The notes beneath the pieces are model-generated. The model did no database searches. It had not been told where the DNA came from and saw only the letters and a list, made by a program, of their open reading frames with translations. Below, piece by piece: positions 23,088 through 33,044 of a stretch of 64,000 bases of DNA. How positions within the stretch are numbered: the stretch's first letter is position 1; the number at the start of each line of letters is the position of its first letter. The position numbers and the translations under genes were made by a program. The DNA comes from Ligustrum vulgare (lineage: Eukaryota; Streptophyta; Magnoliopsida; Lamiales; Oleaceae), in contig OY743190.1 of the NCBI GenBank assembly GCA_963555705.1, positions 25,117,491-25,181,490 on the forward strand, written 5' to 3'.

Positions 23088-24054
23088 TCGATATTCATCA
23101 AAATGGAAGTTTGATGACTATGCATCTAGTTGACACCTAGAATGATCTACAAAGAATAAGAGAAGAGAATTAAATGTCGAAGGATTTGTCATCAAAACTA
23201 AAAGCGTAATCTACACCTACCTTGGATAAATCATGATAAAAAGTAGAAACTACAATCTCAGCCACCCAATCGTACATAATCTCTTTATCCTTGTCCAATA
23301 CTAAATCCTGAAGAAGAGTCATGCCCACAGCAGGATTCTCAAGCAACGAGTCGTTGGATTTCACAACCCGATCAGAGACAAACTTTCCCGAAAAATAACC
23401 CAAGTGACTAGAACCACCAACGTCGGCCAATGGAGCAACATTTTGAGAAGTAGGGGGCAAACCTGCCCTACTTGTGGACGAAGGCATCTTGTCTTGATCC
23501 TTAAAAGAGGATTTCGATGTACATCTTTCGTCAACTATTTGAGGACGATTTCGATCCACCACTAGCAATCTTCCTCTTCATTTCCTTGATTATCAGCGAT
23601 TTATCCATTAGTTCAACCGCAATACAATTAAGAGGAAAGAGAGGAGAAGTAAAATCAGCACATGTAAGAAATTATATAACCTTACACTTTAATACATAAC
23701 ACTAATACATGGTTTACCCAAAGATATTCCAGAATCAACCCTATAGGGAGAGTTCATTCTCACTAAGGTCATGGTGGTCTCAGTAACGACTTTGGAGCAT
23801 TTGAACCTCCGTTGACACAAAAACTCAAAAAAATGCTCGATACGAGGGTCAATGAATTTGAAAGCCGAGAATTTATGGCCAATCCCGATACCCCACGAAG
23901 AAAAACTCTAGCTTCCAGTTTCGATGGGGTTTAGGCATTTTTGTTAGAAATGTTTTACCAAGACTAGCAAAAAAGTAATGGAACCCCACAAAATTCTTTT
24001 TGATAAAAACCAAGCGGGAAATGAGCTAAACAGCCATGTGCCTCACAAACTAGT
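23088..24054 (-). pseudogene. Gypsy-associated plant gene, inverted copy 2
   Basis: This is homologous to 21890-22851 in reverse. It holds a 132-codon minus-strand frame (23170-23568) with GLPPTSQNVAPLADVG, LLENPAVGMTLLQDL, DKDKEIMYDWV and a trailing FSFDDKSFDI. The remaining upstream part is broken by stops. It ends abruptly at 24054, where the LTR-element LOG fragment begins. Confidence 0.6.
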
Positions 24055-24345
24055 TATGCGTTCATGGATAGATAATGTCTATACTTCATGCCCTCGTGTT
24101 TTTCCTACGATATCAGCTAAAGAAACAGGTATAACACATATCACTCTTGCTTTCTCTGTTTGAGCAGATTGAGAAACACAACCCATCAATCCACTGTTAT
24201 TCCCTGCATACACTAGATTGATACCTCTCTCTCCAAACTTCTTCTCTAAAAGTACTGATACTTCTAGATACTCAAAGTCTTTCCCGATTTTTGATCCACA
24301 AAATACACTGATAGTTTTGATCTGTCGAAATTTTGATCATTCCAT
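24055..24345 (-). pseudogene. LOG-like fragment, broken
   Basis: The minus strand from the ATG at 24345 has homology to the LOG-like gene at 56830: FCGSKIGK, GINLVYA, SGLMGCVSQSAQ, ARVICVIPV, KTRGHEV and SIHERI. It has a stop at codon 3 (TGA) and another after GHEV (TAG). It ends at HERI, before the PGGxGTxxE motif, because the element is truncated there. It keeps Arg in HER, where the 57-kb copy has Ser. Confidence 0.82.
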
Positions 24346-24735
24346 CTTTTAAGAGTATAAGGAAGGAAACTTACAAGAAAATGTTACTTTAGGATGCATT
24401 AAACTGGGAAAATATTTGGCTTTTTAAACTCGAAAATATTCACTATTTATTGCTCGTTTTTTGAAAAAGTTGTTATTTACTTTTGACTAAATGACAACAC
24501 TTTTGATCATATCTCTGACAGCATATTTAATGCTCCATAATAGACACTCTTTCGGTGGTCTCTCAGTGACAATATGTTAATACGCGAAAAATGAACATAC
24601 AAAATACTTTGTTAAAATATATATGTATACATATATATACTATACTGATTTACCTTGTATCAATGTTGAATAGCCAAAACGTTATTGTTTATAACAGATT
24701 GGCAAATAGGATCTTTTGATATTATATTGTTGAGA

Positions 24736-25245
24736 CTATAACTTCTCCTCGTTGAATTGAGCCCATAAAGATAGTAACTCACGTTGCACATATCCACAAG
24801 GGTGCGTCTCAAGAGTCAGTCGAATATCATCCAAAGACTCTTTACTCAGTCCACCCTTAATGAAATCTATTTTATCATCTCGATTTCTAGATGAATATCC
24901 TATCGATTTGTGATGGGTATCACATGTCCATCGAGCACATTTATAACAACCTTTCAGTATTTTTACTCTTCGCTTATTTGCAAAAGTACTCTTATCTAAG
25001 CCAGACATGTGTTTAGAAAATGAATCTGGTAATTCACCAGGTAATCGAACTTTTGCTTCGATCAACCAACGAACATCTTCTGGGATACCTTGATCCATAA
25101 GCAGTCTCAATCTTTCAAGTCGAACTCGGTAAGTCTTTTTCAAAACATATATCGGAAGATTAGAGTAGTATTTGCAAATATTTGATAATATAACATCCAT
25201 TTTGATGGATCTAATCTTCTTCCCAAATGATCTATTTAAATGCAT
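24736..25245 (-). CDS. Unknown Cys-cluster protein, copy A (shortened)
   Basis: A 169-codon frame closely similar to 55951-56541. I do not recognise the family. It is lysine/arginine-rich with KYYSNLPIYVLKKTYRVRLE, a DQGIPEDVRWLIEAKVRLP block, a cysteine cluster (CYKCARWTCDTHH) and DDIRLTLETHPCGYVQRELL near the end. The fourth cysteine of the cluster in the other copy is His here. A frame change after SLWAQF ends the protein about 25 residues early. Translation may begin at the internal Met of KMDV (residue 16). Intronless and antisense to the carrying LTR element. Confidence 0.6.
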   Translation of the reverse strand: MHLNRSFGKKIRSIKMDVILSNICKYYSNLPIYVLKKTYRVRLERLRLLMDQGIPEDVRWLIEAKVRLPGELPDSFSKHMSGLDKSTFANKRRVKILKGCYKCARWTCDTHHKSIGYSSRNRDDKIDFIKGGLSKESLDDIRLTLETHPCGYVQRELLSLWAQFNEEKL

Positions 25246-27591
25246 TATTTATCTCGTATAAGAGCGGTGGCTCCGCGTCTCATTGATTCCACCAAAAAAA
25301 GGGGAAATATTTGTAATCAAAAGATGGGGACAATGATCATTTTCTTGAGATTTCGTTCTAATCACCTTTTAGATATAATAAATCCAGGTATACTGATTTA
25401 TAAATTCAAACAAGTAAATATTGTATTGAACCAGAAGTTCATACGTACAAGTGAAATATGTATATAGTATCGAACCAGAAGTTGATAAGTGAAATATATA
25501 TTGTATTGAACCAGAAGTGTATCGATATTGTATTGAACCAAATATTCATACATAGAAGTGGAATAAAACCGTATTGAACCATAAGTTCTATAATGAACGA
25601 TTAGATAATCCCGATTAAACGCTTCAAATTATTTGCTATGAGAATAACTTGTTTAGAAATTGTTTATCATACAATAATATTATATATATGTCAATATGAT
25701 GAAACATGAATTAGTTCAAGAAGCTTTATGATTTGTAAGAAGTGCGATATGTATACACTCCACCAAAATGCACTTAGATATATGATTGAGATTATATCCC
25801 TAATTATGAATGATATGTGTTGCGGCATTTTTAGCTGATATAATAAAAGATCTCTCAGCATTAGGGGGAGATTAAATGATTGATAATGTATGACACACAG
25901 GAAGCATGACCACGCCGAAGCGTAATGCAATTGATTCCAAAAACAGATATCTTTCGAATAATTGAGATGGTCCTTTAAGTCTAAATACTCATTATAGGTA
26001 TATATTATATCTATATTGATATGAAAAGGAATCAAGAAATAAGTCGACTACATACATAACACAATTATCTTGTGAAAATGAGGCTGCTGAAATTCATGAA
26101 ATTTTGGCCAAATTAAAAAAAAAAAAAAAAAAATCCTAGGGTAGGGATTATTGTTATAGGACCTGAAGTTCAAACACTTAAATGTGTAAAGCAAGCAGTT
26201 ATTTGTGCAAATGAAAAATATTACATAGTCGTATAAGACAACTCGTTGCACACAAAATTTTTTAAAGAACTGGCGTTATATATGGTGAATGAGACTATAA
26301 CCTAAATCATTAGCTTGAGCTCTTTGATATACCAATGAATGAGATCAAAATGTATGAATCTCATCTCGGTTATTTGGGAGTTCTTTGATGTACCAGTTGA
26401 TCACGGTACGTTGAGACTTCAAGTAAAATCATTATAGATTATATGTCGAAATTAATATCTATTTCAATGATTGATTATACTTATATAAATTAGAAATTGT
26501 GGTTTATGAGATGCAAGAACATACATGTATAATCATTGGAAGATTCAATATACCTAGATTAGTATCACTATAGAATGATACAAATGACTGGATGATATAA
26601 AATGTTGAAATTGAAATTGGAGTGTACTATAATTGATACTTGGGATATTGATTATTCACTAGAAGTGAATTTGAAAATGAGTTTTTTATTACTCACCAGA
26701 AGTGAATAAGGAAATAAATATGTTTAACTATTCACCATAAGTGAATTCTAGATTTGATTATTCACCAGAAGTGAAAAATTCAATCGGTAAATTAGTAAAA
26801 CATTTCTTGATATAGAATGTTATGACATCATAAATGAGCTATGAACGGTTTATATAAAGCTCATCATAAATGATATGTTTGATGAAAGGATTCGAGTTTG
26901 CATCAATATACTTATGATATTCAATGAAAAGAATAAATACGCATTGCACTTTTTCCCCCTTAGCTAAGGTTTTGTCTCACAGGGTTTTCCTAACAAGGTT
27001 TTTAATAAGGCAGCAGTTGTGGTGTATTAATGAGAATAATGTACCATTTTTTCCTTTGCTAAAGTTTTGTTCCACAGGGTTTTCCTATCAAGGTTTTTAA
27101 GGCATTATCAAAGTTATTTATGAGCTGTAATTCAACAATATGTTTTGTGCTGGAATAATAATATCAACAAATGGAGAAAGTCATAGCCACCTTATGAATA
27201 ATATAATATCAACGGCTACATATAAAGAAACTTTCATATATATACATATTCTAAATGAAAGATGATACTACCAATGTTCAAAAGGTTCATGAATACTTGA
27301 TTGCACACTTCAAGGGGAGAATCAAGCTGTAATATTTTTCCTTCGTTCAGGTTTTATCCCACCGGGTTTTACTGACAAGGTTTTAACGAGGCAGTACTTC
27401 AGAATTCCAAATTTCAGTGCATGATTTGTTCTACTTATCATTTGATGTCATTTCGAATAATAGACTCAATGATTTACGATGACTAACATCAGGAGAAACA
27501 ACTGTACTCTTTTTCCTTCGCTTAAGTTTTATCTCACTGGATTTTCTTAGCAAAATTTTAACGAGGTAGACAATTTCATAACATGTCATTC
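25246..27591. other. Non-coding interior of the truncated LTR element
   Basis: It contains a degenerate repeat of GAACCAGAAGT (25420-25600), an approximately 30-bp direct repeat with TTCACCAGAAGTGAA (about 26650-26790), and four or five copies of a 65-bp unit containing AGGTTTT...ACGAGGCA-type text (26945-27570). These match the interior of the 53-kb element in reverse. No protein domain was seen. Confidence 0.7.
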
Positions 27592-27795
27592 AAGGGGGAG
27601 TGTTATAAATAATATATATGTGAATGACATTACCATTATACCCTGTAAACTTTATATTATTACAATTGTACCATTATCCACTCCTATAAATAGGAGCCTT
27701 ATTTCATTCATAATATACTTTAATGAAGAGAAGATATCTCCCATTTCTCTCTATCTCTCTATTTTATTTGTTATGATTTTGGTAGTTTTACAACA
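27592..27795 (+). repeat. Polypurine tract and 3' LTR of the truncated element
   Basis: AAGGGGGAG (27592-27600) is followed by a 195-bp LTR that starts TGTTATAAATA and ends TTACAACA. The LTR contains a TATA motif inside a short palindrome (CTCCTATAAATAGGAG). Confidence 0.85.
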
Positions 27796-28115
27796 TAAAT
27801 TTGGATAGACTTGGAGGGTTTGTTTTGTTTCTAACGAAAATGTTTTACTTTTTAAGGAAAAATTTAAAATTCATTTGAAAAAATATGCGCGATTAAAAAT
27901 TCACGTTGAAAATTATGAAGAAACAAAATTTTCATAAACATGTTTACTAAACACTTCCTAAATTATCCGAAGTGGCAAAATTATTTACTACTTCAATTTT
28001 TAGTGTATTTGGTAAACTTGTTTGTAAATAAGTTTAGCCTCTTTTTTGTCTTCTTTTCTCAAATATCATTTTTCAAAACTTATTCTCAACACAATAAAAT
28101 ATTTTGCACATAAAC

Positions 28116-29040
28116 TGATATGATCCGGACCAGACATCGAAGGGCGAAGTCAAGCCATCGGCAATATAACAATGATCTACATACGAAACGGAGTAAGTTC
28201 CATGTTGGGTCGAACCGAGAAGAGGGACGGATCAAGCCGAATCAATGGGTCGAAGTAATTTGGGCAGAAAGACCATTACGGCTGTAAAAGAGGACCTTCA
28301 CGGCCGTAACCAATATATTCACAGCCGTAAATCTTACTATCACGGTCGTAATCATTTATTGAAGAAAAGGAAGAATTTCAGCAGAACGAGACTTACGGCC
28401 GTAAGCCTGGAAGTTACTGCCGTAACATTCAAAAAGGGAAACTTCACGACCGTAACTAATAAATCAGATTTTTGATCAGAGAGGCCATTACGGCCGTAAG
28501 AGAGTTCCTCACGGCCGTAAATGGGGAGCGGGCCAGATTTTTCGGATTTTTCAATTATTTTATTTCCTTTTGGTTTTTAGGTTATTTTCCTATTTTAGAA
28601 CTTTAGTCTAATTAGAATTCTATTTTGAATAAATTAAATGCTAGATTATTTTGCTTATTTATATTCCTTTCCATTCATTGTAAAAGACAAGTTGGAGTTT
28701 ATGAATTAAATTGAGAGAGGATTCTCTTGTTAAAGGTTGAGTTTTTCCCTTTTGTTTCGAACTTATCAAAGATCCATTCTTTGTGGCGTTCATCCAACGA
28801 ACTTATCAAGGAATTGACAACCATTGTGGCGTTCACCAATCTTGGTTCTTCAATCTGCATCGTCATTTATTGCGTCGTGATTGTTGGGTCAAGGTTTTAC
28901 CGTCGAATCTATCTTTTAATTCCCGTTTATTTATTCGTGTTCTTGTTATTTTTCGTGTCAGATCTGATTTAGATCTTTCCTAGAGTTTAAATTTCGTTAT
29001 TCCGCATTTTCGACAAGATTCCCCGACTGGGATCTCATCA
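28116..29040 (+). repeat. 5' LTR (925 bp) with array of TTACGGCCGTAA palindromes
   Basis: Nine exact or one-to-two-base-changed copies of the 12-bp palindrome TTACGGCCGTAA lie between about 28270 and 28520, in the U3-like upstream half. Short open frames near 28727-28983 recur in both LTRs but are not genes. Confidence 0.93.
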
Positions 29041-29042
29041 TC

Positions 29043-29054
29043 TGGTATTAGAGC
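29043..29054 (+). promoter_or_regulatory. Primer-binding site, initiator Met tRNA type
   Basis: TGGTATTAGAGC lies two bases after the 5' LTR. It matches the 3' end complement of plant initiator methionine tRNA (TGGTATCAGAGC) with one transition. Confidence 0.9.
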
Positions 29055-29376
29055 TTGGATCTATTTTAGATTCTTGCGTTTATTGTTATTTCTTGTTTTT
29101 CGTGTTCTTCACGTTCTTCGTGTCAGTCATAATTTCCTTTAGTTTGATCCATAAGAGTCGTCCCAAAAATTCAAAAGTGTTTTTCTTGTTCGTTTTTCGT
29201 CCAAATCCAGTTCCCTTTTTTCTGCCATACTCGTAGTCTAATTCTTTGGCAGATTATTAAAAAAAATCCGAAAATTCCCAAAATATTCCGAATTTCCTTG
29301 TACGTGTCTTAAAACGTCTGATAAAGAGGTTTCCACATCTTCATCTTGTATTGGAGACAGAAAACAGTTCGGGGGT

Positions 29377-30570
29377 GTGAATAGAAGGAATGAACAGGAC
29401 CAAGATGATATTGCAGCCATGAGGGCACAATTTGAGAGGTTTATGGCACAGATGGAGAATCGAGGTGCAGAGCGTGAACAAAGACCTCGGGATCAATCTC
29501 ATGATGGTTCTCGAGTTAGGAGAGGTAACAGGCGTGAGGTTGGTATGAATGATGAGGGCATGGAAAGTGAAAGTGGAAGCATATCTTTGGGTAGTATGCG
29601 AACGAGGGATAGAGGAGATAGGAATGAGAGGAGGCATGATAGGGAACATCGTGATGCTAGGAGGCATCGTGGGGGTAGAGATTTTGTTGATGATGACCTT
29701 GGAAAGATTAAAGTGAAAATACCATCGTTCCAGGGTAGGAGTGATCCAGAGGCGTACTTGGATTGGGAGACAAAGGTCGAACGACTTTTTGATTGTAATA
29801 ATTATTCGGAAAAGAAGAAGGTTAAATTAGCTGTGGTTGAATTCACAGATTATGTCAATATTTGGTGGGATCAATTAGTGACGGGTAGGAGGAGGAACCT
29901 TGAGGATCCAGTGGAGACTTGGGGTGAATTAAAAACCATAATGAGGAAGCGGTTTGTGCCGACTCATTATTATAGGGATATTTATCAGAGGCTACAGGGT
30001 ATGACTCAGGGGCCGAGGAGTGTCGAAGATTATCATAAGAATATGGAGGTGGCGATGATTCCGGCTAACGTGGTGAAGGATCGGGAAGCTACGATGGCTA
30101 GGTTTCTGAGTGGGCTAACTAGAGACATTGACACTGTCATTGAGCTGCAACACTATGTAGAGCTTGAGGATATGGTGCATATGGCCATGAAGGTGGAAAG
30201 ACAGCTAAGGCGAAAGGGGGCAGCAAGACACTCACCATCTTATCCTACATCACAACCGAAGCAGGAATCCAACGTTGAACATAACCCGAAAGGGAAGGAG
30301 GAGCCTACAACGAAAGGTAAAAATATTTCTGATTCTCAAACTACTCGGGATAGAAATATTAAATGTTTTAAGTGCTTGGGAACGGGTCATATAACATCCC
30401 AGTGTCCAAATAGGAAGCTAATGATCTTACGTTATAATGGTGAAATTAGTTCCGATGATGAATTTAAGGGAATGCCTAAGTTAGTGGATGTTGGGGCTAG
30501 TAGTAGTAGTAATGAGGAAGGGCTGACCTATGCTGTTAAAGATTCACTTGTTAATCGCGCGTGTCCTTAG
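29377..30570 (+). CDS. Gag polyprotein of gypsy-type element
   Basis: The protein is 397 residues. It has a charged N-terminus (residues 1-105, very rich in Arg/Glu/Asp) and a retrotransposon gag domain at about 110-260 (KIPSFQGRSDPEAYLDWE, WWDQLV, MRKRFVP). A basic linker follows, then a CCHC zinc knuckle with C330, C333, H338 and C343 (CFKCLGTGHITSQC). It would assemble the virus-like particle and bind element RNA. The frame ends just where the relatives continue into protease, and overlaps the protease frame by 41 nt. In related elements gag and pol are one frame, so a one-base indel near 30550 is the likely cause. Confidence 0.9.
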   Translation: MNRRNEQDQDDIAAMRAQFERFMAQMENRGAEREQRPRDQSHDGSRVRRGNRREVGMNDEGMESESGSISLGSMRTRDRGDRNERRHDREHRDARRHRGGRDFVDDDLGKIKVKIPSFQGRSDPEAYLDWETKVERLFDCNNYSEKKKVKLAVVEFTDYVNIWWDQLVTGRRRNLEDPVETWGELKTIMRKRFVPTHYYRDIYQRLQGMTQGPRSVEDYHKNMEVAMIPANVVKDREATMARFLSGLTRDIDTVIELQHYVELEDMVHMAMKVERQLRRKGAARHSPSYPTSQPKQESNVEHNPKGKEEPTTKGKNISDSQTTRDRNIKCFKCLGTGHITSQCPNRKLMILRYNGEISSDDEFKGMPKLVDVGASSSSNEEGLTYAVKDSLVNRACP

Positions 30571-31390
30571 TGCTAGGGTCAGGGTGGATGAAATTGGTGA
30601 GCAAAGGGACAATCTCTTCCATACTAGGTGCTTAGTGGGTAAAAAGGTTTGTGGTATGGTGATTGACGGGGGAAGTTGTACTAATGTGGTTAGTACAATG
30701 TTGGTTGAGAAATTGTGTTTGAGCTTGATAAAACATCCGAACCCTTATAAATTGCAATGGCTAACCGAGTCGGGAGAAATTAAGGTAAATAAACAGGCTA
30801 GGGTCAATTTTACCATCGGGGGTTATAAGGATGAGGTGGTTTGTGACGTGGTACCTATGCATGTTGGCCATATTTTGTTGGGGAGACCCTGGCAACATGA
30901 TAGGAGGGTTGTGCACGACGGGTTTAAAAATCGATATTCTTTCGTGAAGGGTGGAAAAATGATCACTCTTGCTCCGCTATCACCTAAAGAGGTCCAAGAG
31001 GACCAATTGAAAATAAAGAGCGAGTTTGAGGGGAAAAATAAGAGCGTTAAGGCCACGACCTCAGAAAAAGGAGAGGGTGTGAAAATTGAAAACAAGAGAG
31101 TTGAGGCCACGACCTCAAAAAAAGGTGAGCTTGAGAGTGAAAAGAAAAAGAAAAGAGAGTCCACCACAAAAATGAGTTTATTTGCATTTGCTAACCATTC
31201 CCTCCCCAGTTCTTTAAAATCTGTTTTACAGGTACCGAAGTCAAGCCATGAACTTAAAGCGGGAAAGAAATTCATTGGCAAAAATGAGCATGCTAAAAGT
31301 CTAAAGGATCGCACGAAGTTTAAACATTATCATCAAGCTCAGAAAAGCAAGAGGTGTTTGAAAATCCGACCAAAAACGGATTCGAGGTAG
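30530..31390 (+). CDS. Retroviral-type aspartic protease region, pol truncated
   Basis: The frame of 286 codons has no independent start; homology begins at about residue 10 (ARVLSARV) as a continuation of gag in the +1 frame. The catalytic motif is IDGGSC (Asp at residue 46), the DGG variant seen in many plant gypsy proteins, followed by HILLGRPWQ. After about residue 150 comes a low-complexity Lys/Glu/Ser tail, with VEATTSKK/VKATTSEK repeated. Reverse transcriptase, RNase H and integrase are missing. The frame stops 11 bp before the polypurine tract. Confidence 0.85.
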   Translation: MLLKIHLLIARVLSARVRVDEIGEQRDNLFHTRCLVGKKVCGMVIDGGSCTNVVSTMLVEKLCLSLIKHPNPYKLQWLTESGEIKVNKQARVNFTIGGYKDEVVCDVVPMHVGHILLGRPWQHDRRVVHDGFKNRYSFVKGGKMITLAPLSPKEVQEDQLKIKSEFEGKNKSVKATTSEKGEGVKIENKRVEATTSKKGELESEKKKKRESTTKMSLFAFANHSLPSSLKSVLQVPKSSHELKAGKKFIGKNEHAKSLKDRTKFKHYHQAQKSKRCLKIRPKTDSR

Positions 31391-31400
31391 AATCCTTTTC

Positions 31401-31413
31401 AAGAGAGGGAGTA
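31401..31413 (+). promoter_or_regulatory. Polypurine tract
   Basis: AAGAGAGGGAGTA sits immediately before the 3' LTR and would prime plus-strand synthesis. Confidence 0.85.
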
Positions 31414-32337
31414 TGATATGATCCGGACCGGCATCGAAGGGCCAAGTCGAGCCATCGGCAATATGACAATGATCTACGTGCAAAACAGAGTAAGTTCCAT
31501 GTTGTGGTGGAGCCGAGAAGAGAGACGGATCAAGCCGAATCAAGGGGTCGAAGTAATTTGGGCAGAAAGACCATTACGACCGTAAAAGAGGACCTTCACG
31601 GCCGTAACCAATATATTCACGGCCGTAAATCTTAATATCACGACCGTAATCATTTATCGAAGAAAAGGAAGAATTTCAGCAGAACGAGACTTACGGCCGT
31701 AAGCCTGGAAGTTACGGCCGTAAAATTCAAAAAGGGAAACTTCAAGGCCGTAACTAATAAATCAGATTTTTGATCAGAGAGGCCATTATGGCCGTAAGAG
31801 AGTTCCTCACGGCCGTAAATGGGGAGCGGACCAGATTTTTCGGATTTTCCAATTATTTTATTTCCTTTTGGTTTTAGGTTATTTTCCTATTTTAGAATTT
31901 TAGTCTAATTAGAATTCTATTTTGAGTAAATTAGATGCTAGGTTATTTTGCTTATTTATATTCCTTTCCATTCATTGTAAAAGACAAGTTGGAGTTTATG
32001 AATTAAATTGAGAGAGGATTCTCTTGTTAAAGGTTGAGTTTTTCCCTTTTGTTTTGAACTTATCAAAGATCCGTTCTTTGTGGCGTTCACCCAACGAACT
32101 TATCAAGGAATTGACAATCATTGTGGCGTTCACCAATCTTGGTTCTTCAATCCGCATCGTCATTTATTGCGTCGTGATTGTTGGGTCAAGGTTTTACCTT
32201 CGAATCTATCTTTTAATTCCCGTTTATTTATTCGTGTTCTTGTTATTTTTCGTGTCAGATCTGAATTAGATCTTTCCTAGAATTTAAATTTCGTTATTCC
32301 GCGTTTTCGACGAGATTCCCCGACTGGGATCTCATCA
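31414..32337 (+). repeat. 3' LTR (924 bp) with palindrome array
   Basis: Homologous end to end with the 5' LTR. Nine palindrome copies at about 31570-31820, several differing from the 5' copy at the same site by C-to-T or G-to-A changes. Confidence 0.93.
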
Positions 32338-32620
32338 TAAACTTAAAATTTTCCTTTTAATTATATATTCTTTCAAAAATCACTATTCAAAAAATCAATT
32401 TCTCTTTATAATGACCATCAAACAAGAATTTATAAAAATCACATTTTTAAAATCACTTTTTAAGCACAAACATATTCGAAACAACTTTTCAACAATACAT
32501 TTTACCCCCCAAAATACTCAAATTCCTTTTTTATAAGCAAAATTCAACCACCAAATGGAGATTTTGATTGGATTATCAAGGGAATACTAGGTTTGAAATA
32601 AGTCCAATCAAGTTATTATT

Positions 32621-33044
32621 ATGGAAAGAATACCATCTCTATCGAATTATAATATCAGAATAGAGGATATAGACATATTCAATAGGTTAGGTTCACTCAC
32701 TTTTTCTTTTATGTCGTGTTTCATTGAAAAGATGGAAAATGGATGGTAAAAAAATATTTTAAAGGAATTGATTTGCTTGAAAGTTATTTTCCTGAAAAAT
32801 GTCAATTGAAAGTGTTTGATTGAAAGTGTTTGATGGAAAGAATACCATCTCTATCGAATTATAATATCAGAATAGAGGATATAGACATATTCAATAGGTT
32901 AGGTTCACTCACTTTTTCTTTTATGTCGTGTTTCATTGAAAAGATGGAAAATGGATGGTAAAAAAATATTTTAAAGGAATTGATTTGCTTGAAAGTTATT
33001 TTCCTGAAAAATGTCAATTGAAAGTGTTTGATTGAATTAATTTT
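32621..33044 (+). repeat. Apparently perfect 212-bp tandem duplication
   Basis: Copies start at 32621 and 32833 (both ATGGAAAGAATACC). I saw no difference over about 205 bp. The unit is AT-rich and non-coding. Either a very recent duplication or an assembly artefact. Confidence 0.92.

Larger units (their letters stand above)
21890..24054. repeat. Long inverted repeat, about 960-bp arms and 236-bp loop
   Basis: The left arm (21890-22851) and the reverse complement of the right arm (23088-24054) align along their whole length, from CTAGTTTGTGAGG at the outside to TTTTGATGAATATCGA at the inside. By eye they are about 85-90 percent identical, with small indels. The loop holds an 81-bp tandem repeat. 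A read-through transcript would fold into a long imperfect hairpin, a possible source of small RNAs. Confidence 0.88.
24055..27795 (+). mobile_element. 5'-truncated LTR element, sister of the 53-59 kb element
   Basis: It is homologous, in opposite orientation, to 53181 to about 57130. In the element's own (+) direction it holds an antisense LOG fragment, an antisense unknown gene, non-coding sequence with repeated motifs, a purine tract (AAGGGGGAG, 27592-27600) and a 3' LTR (27601-27795). The 5' half, including the 5' LTR and PBS, is missing at the junction with the inverted repeat (24054/24055). No gag or pol is seen. Confidence 0.85.
28116..32337 (+). mobile_element. Complete gag-protease-only Ty3/gypsy-type retrotransposon (4222 bp)
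   Basis: It has two LTRs starting TGATATGATCC and ending GATCTCATCA, and a 5-bp target duplication TAAAC (28111-28115 and 32338-32342). It also has a PBS, a gag gene, an aspartic protease gene and a polypurine tract. Reverse transcriptase, RNase H and integrase are absent, so it must have used enzymes from a relative. The LTRs differ at several dozen positions (about 4-5 percent by eye), so the insertion is not recent. Confidence 0.93.

Noticed and set aside
23170..23568. A functional gene on the minus strand
   Set aside because: Matches only part of a family whose other parts are full of stops in both arms; treated as a pseudogene.
28727..28983. Short frames recurring at 28727 and 32024
   Set aside because: They recur because they lie in the two LTRs; no domain and no sign of coding constraint.
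30823..31314. 163-codon minus-strand frame
   Set aside because: Antisense shadow of the protease region, low complexity.
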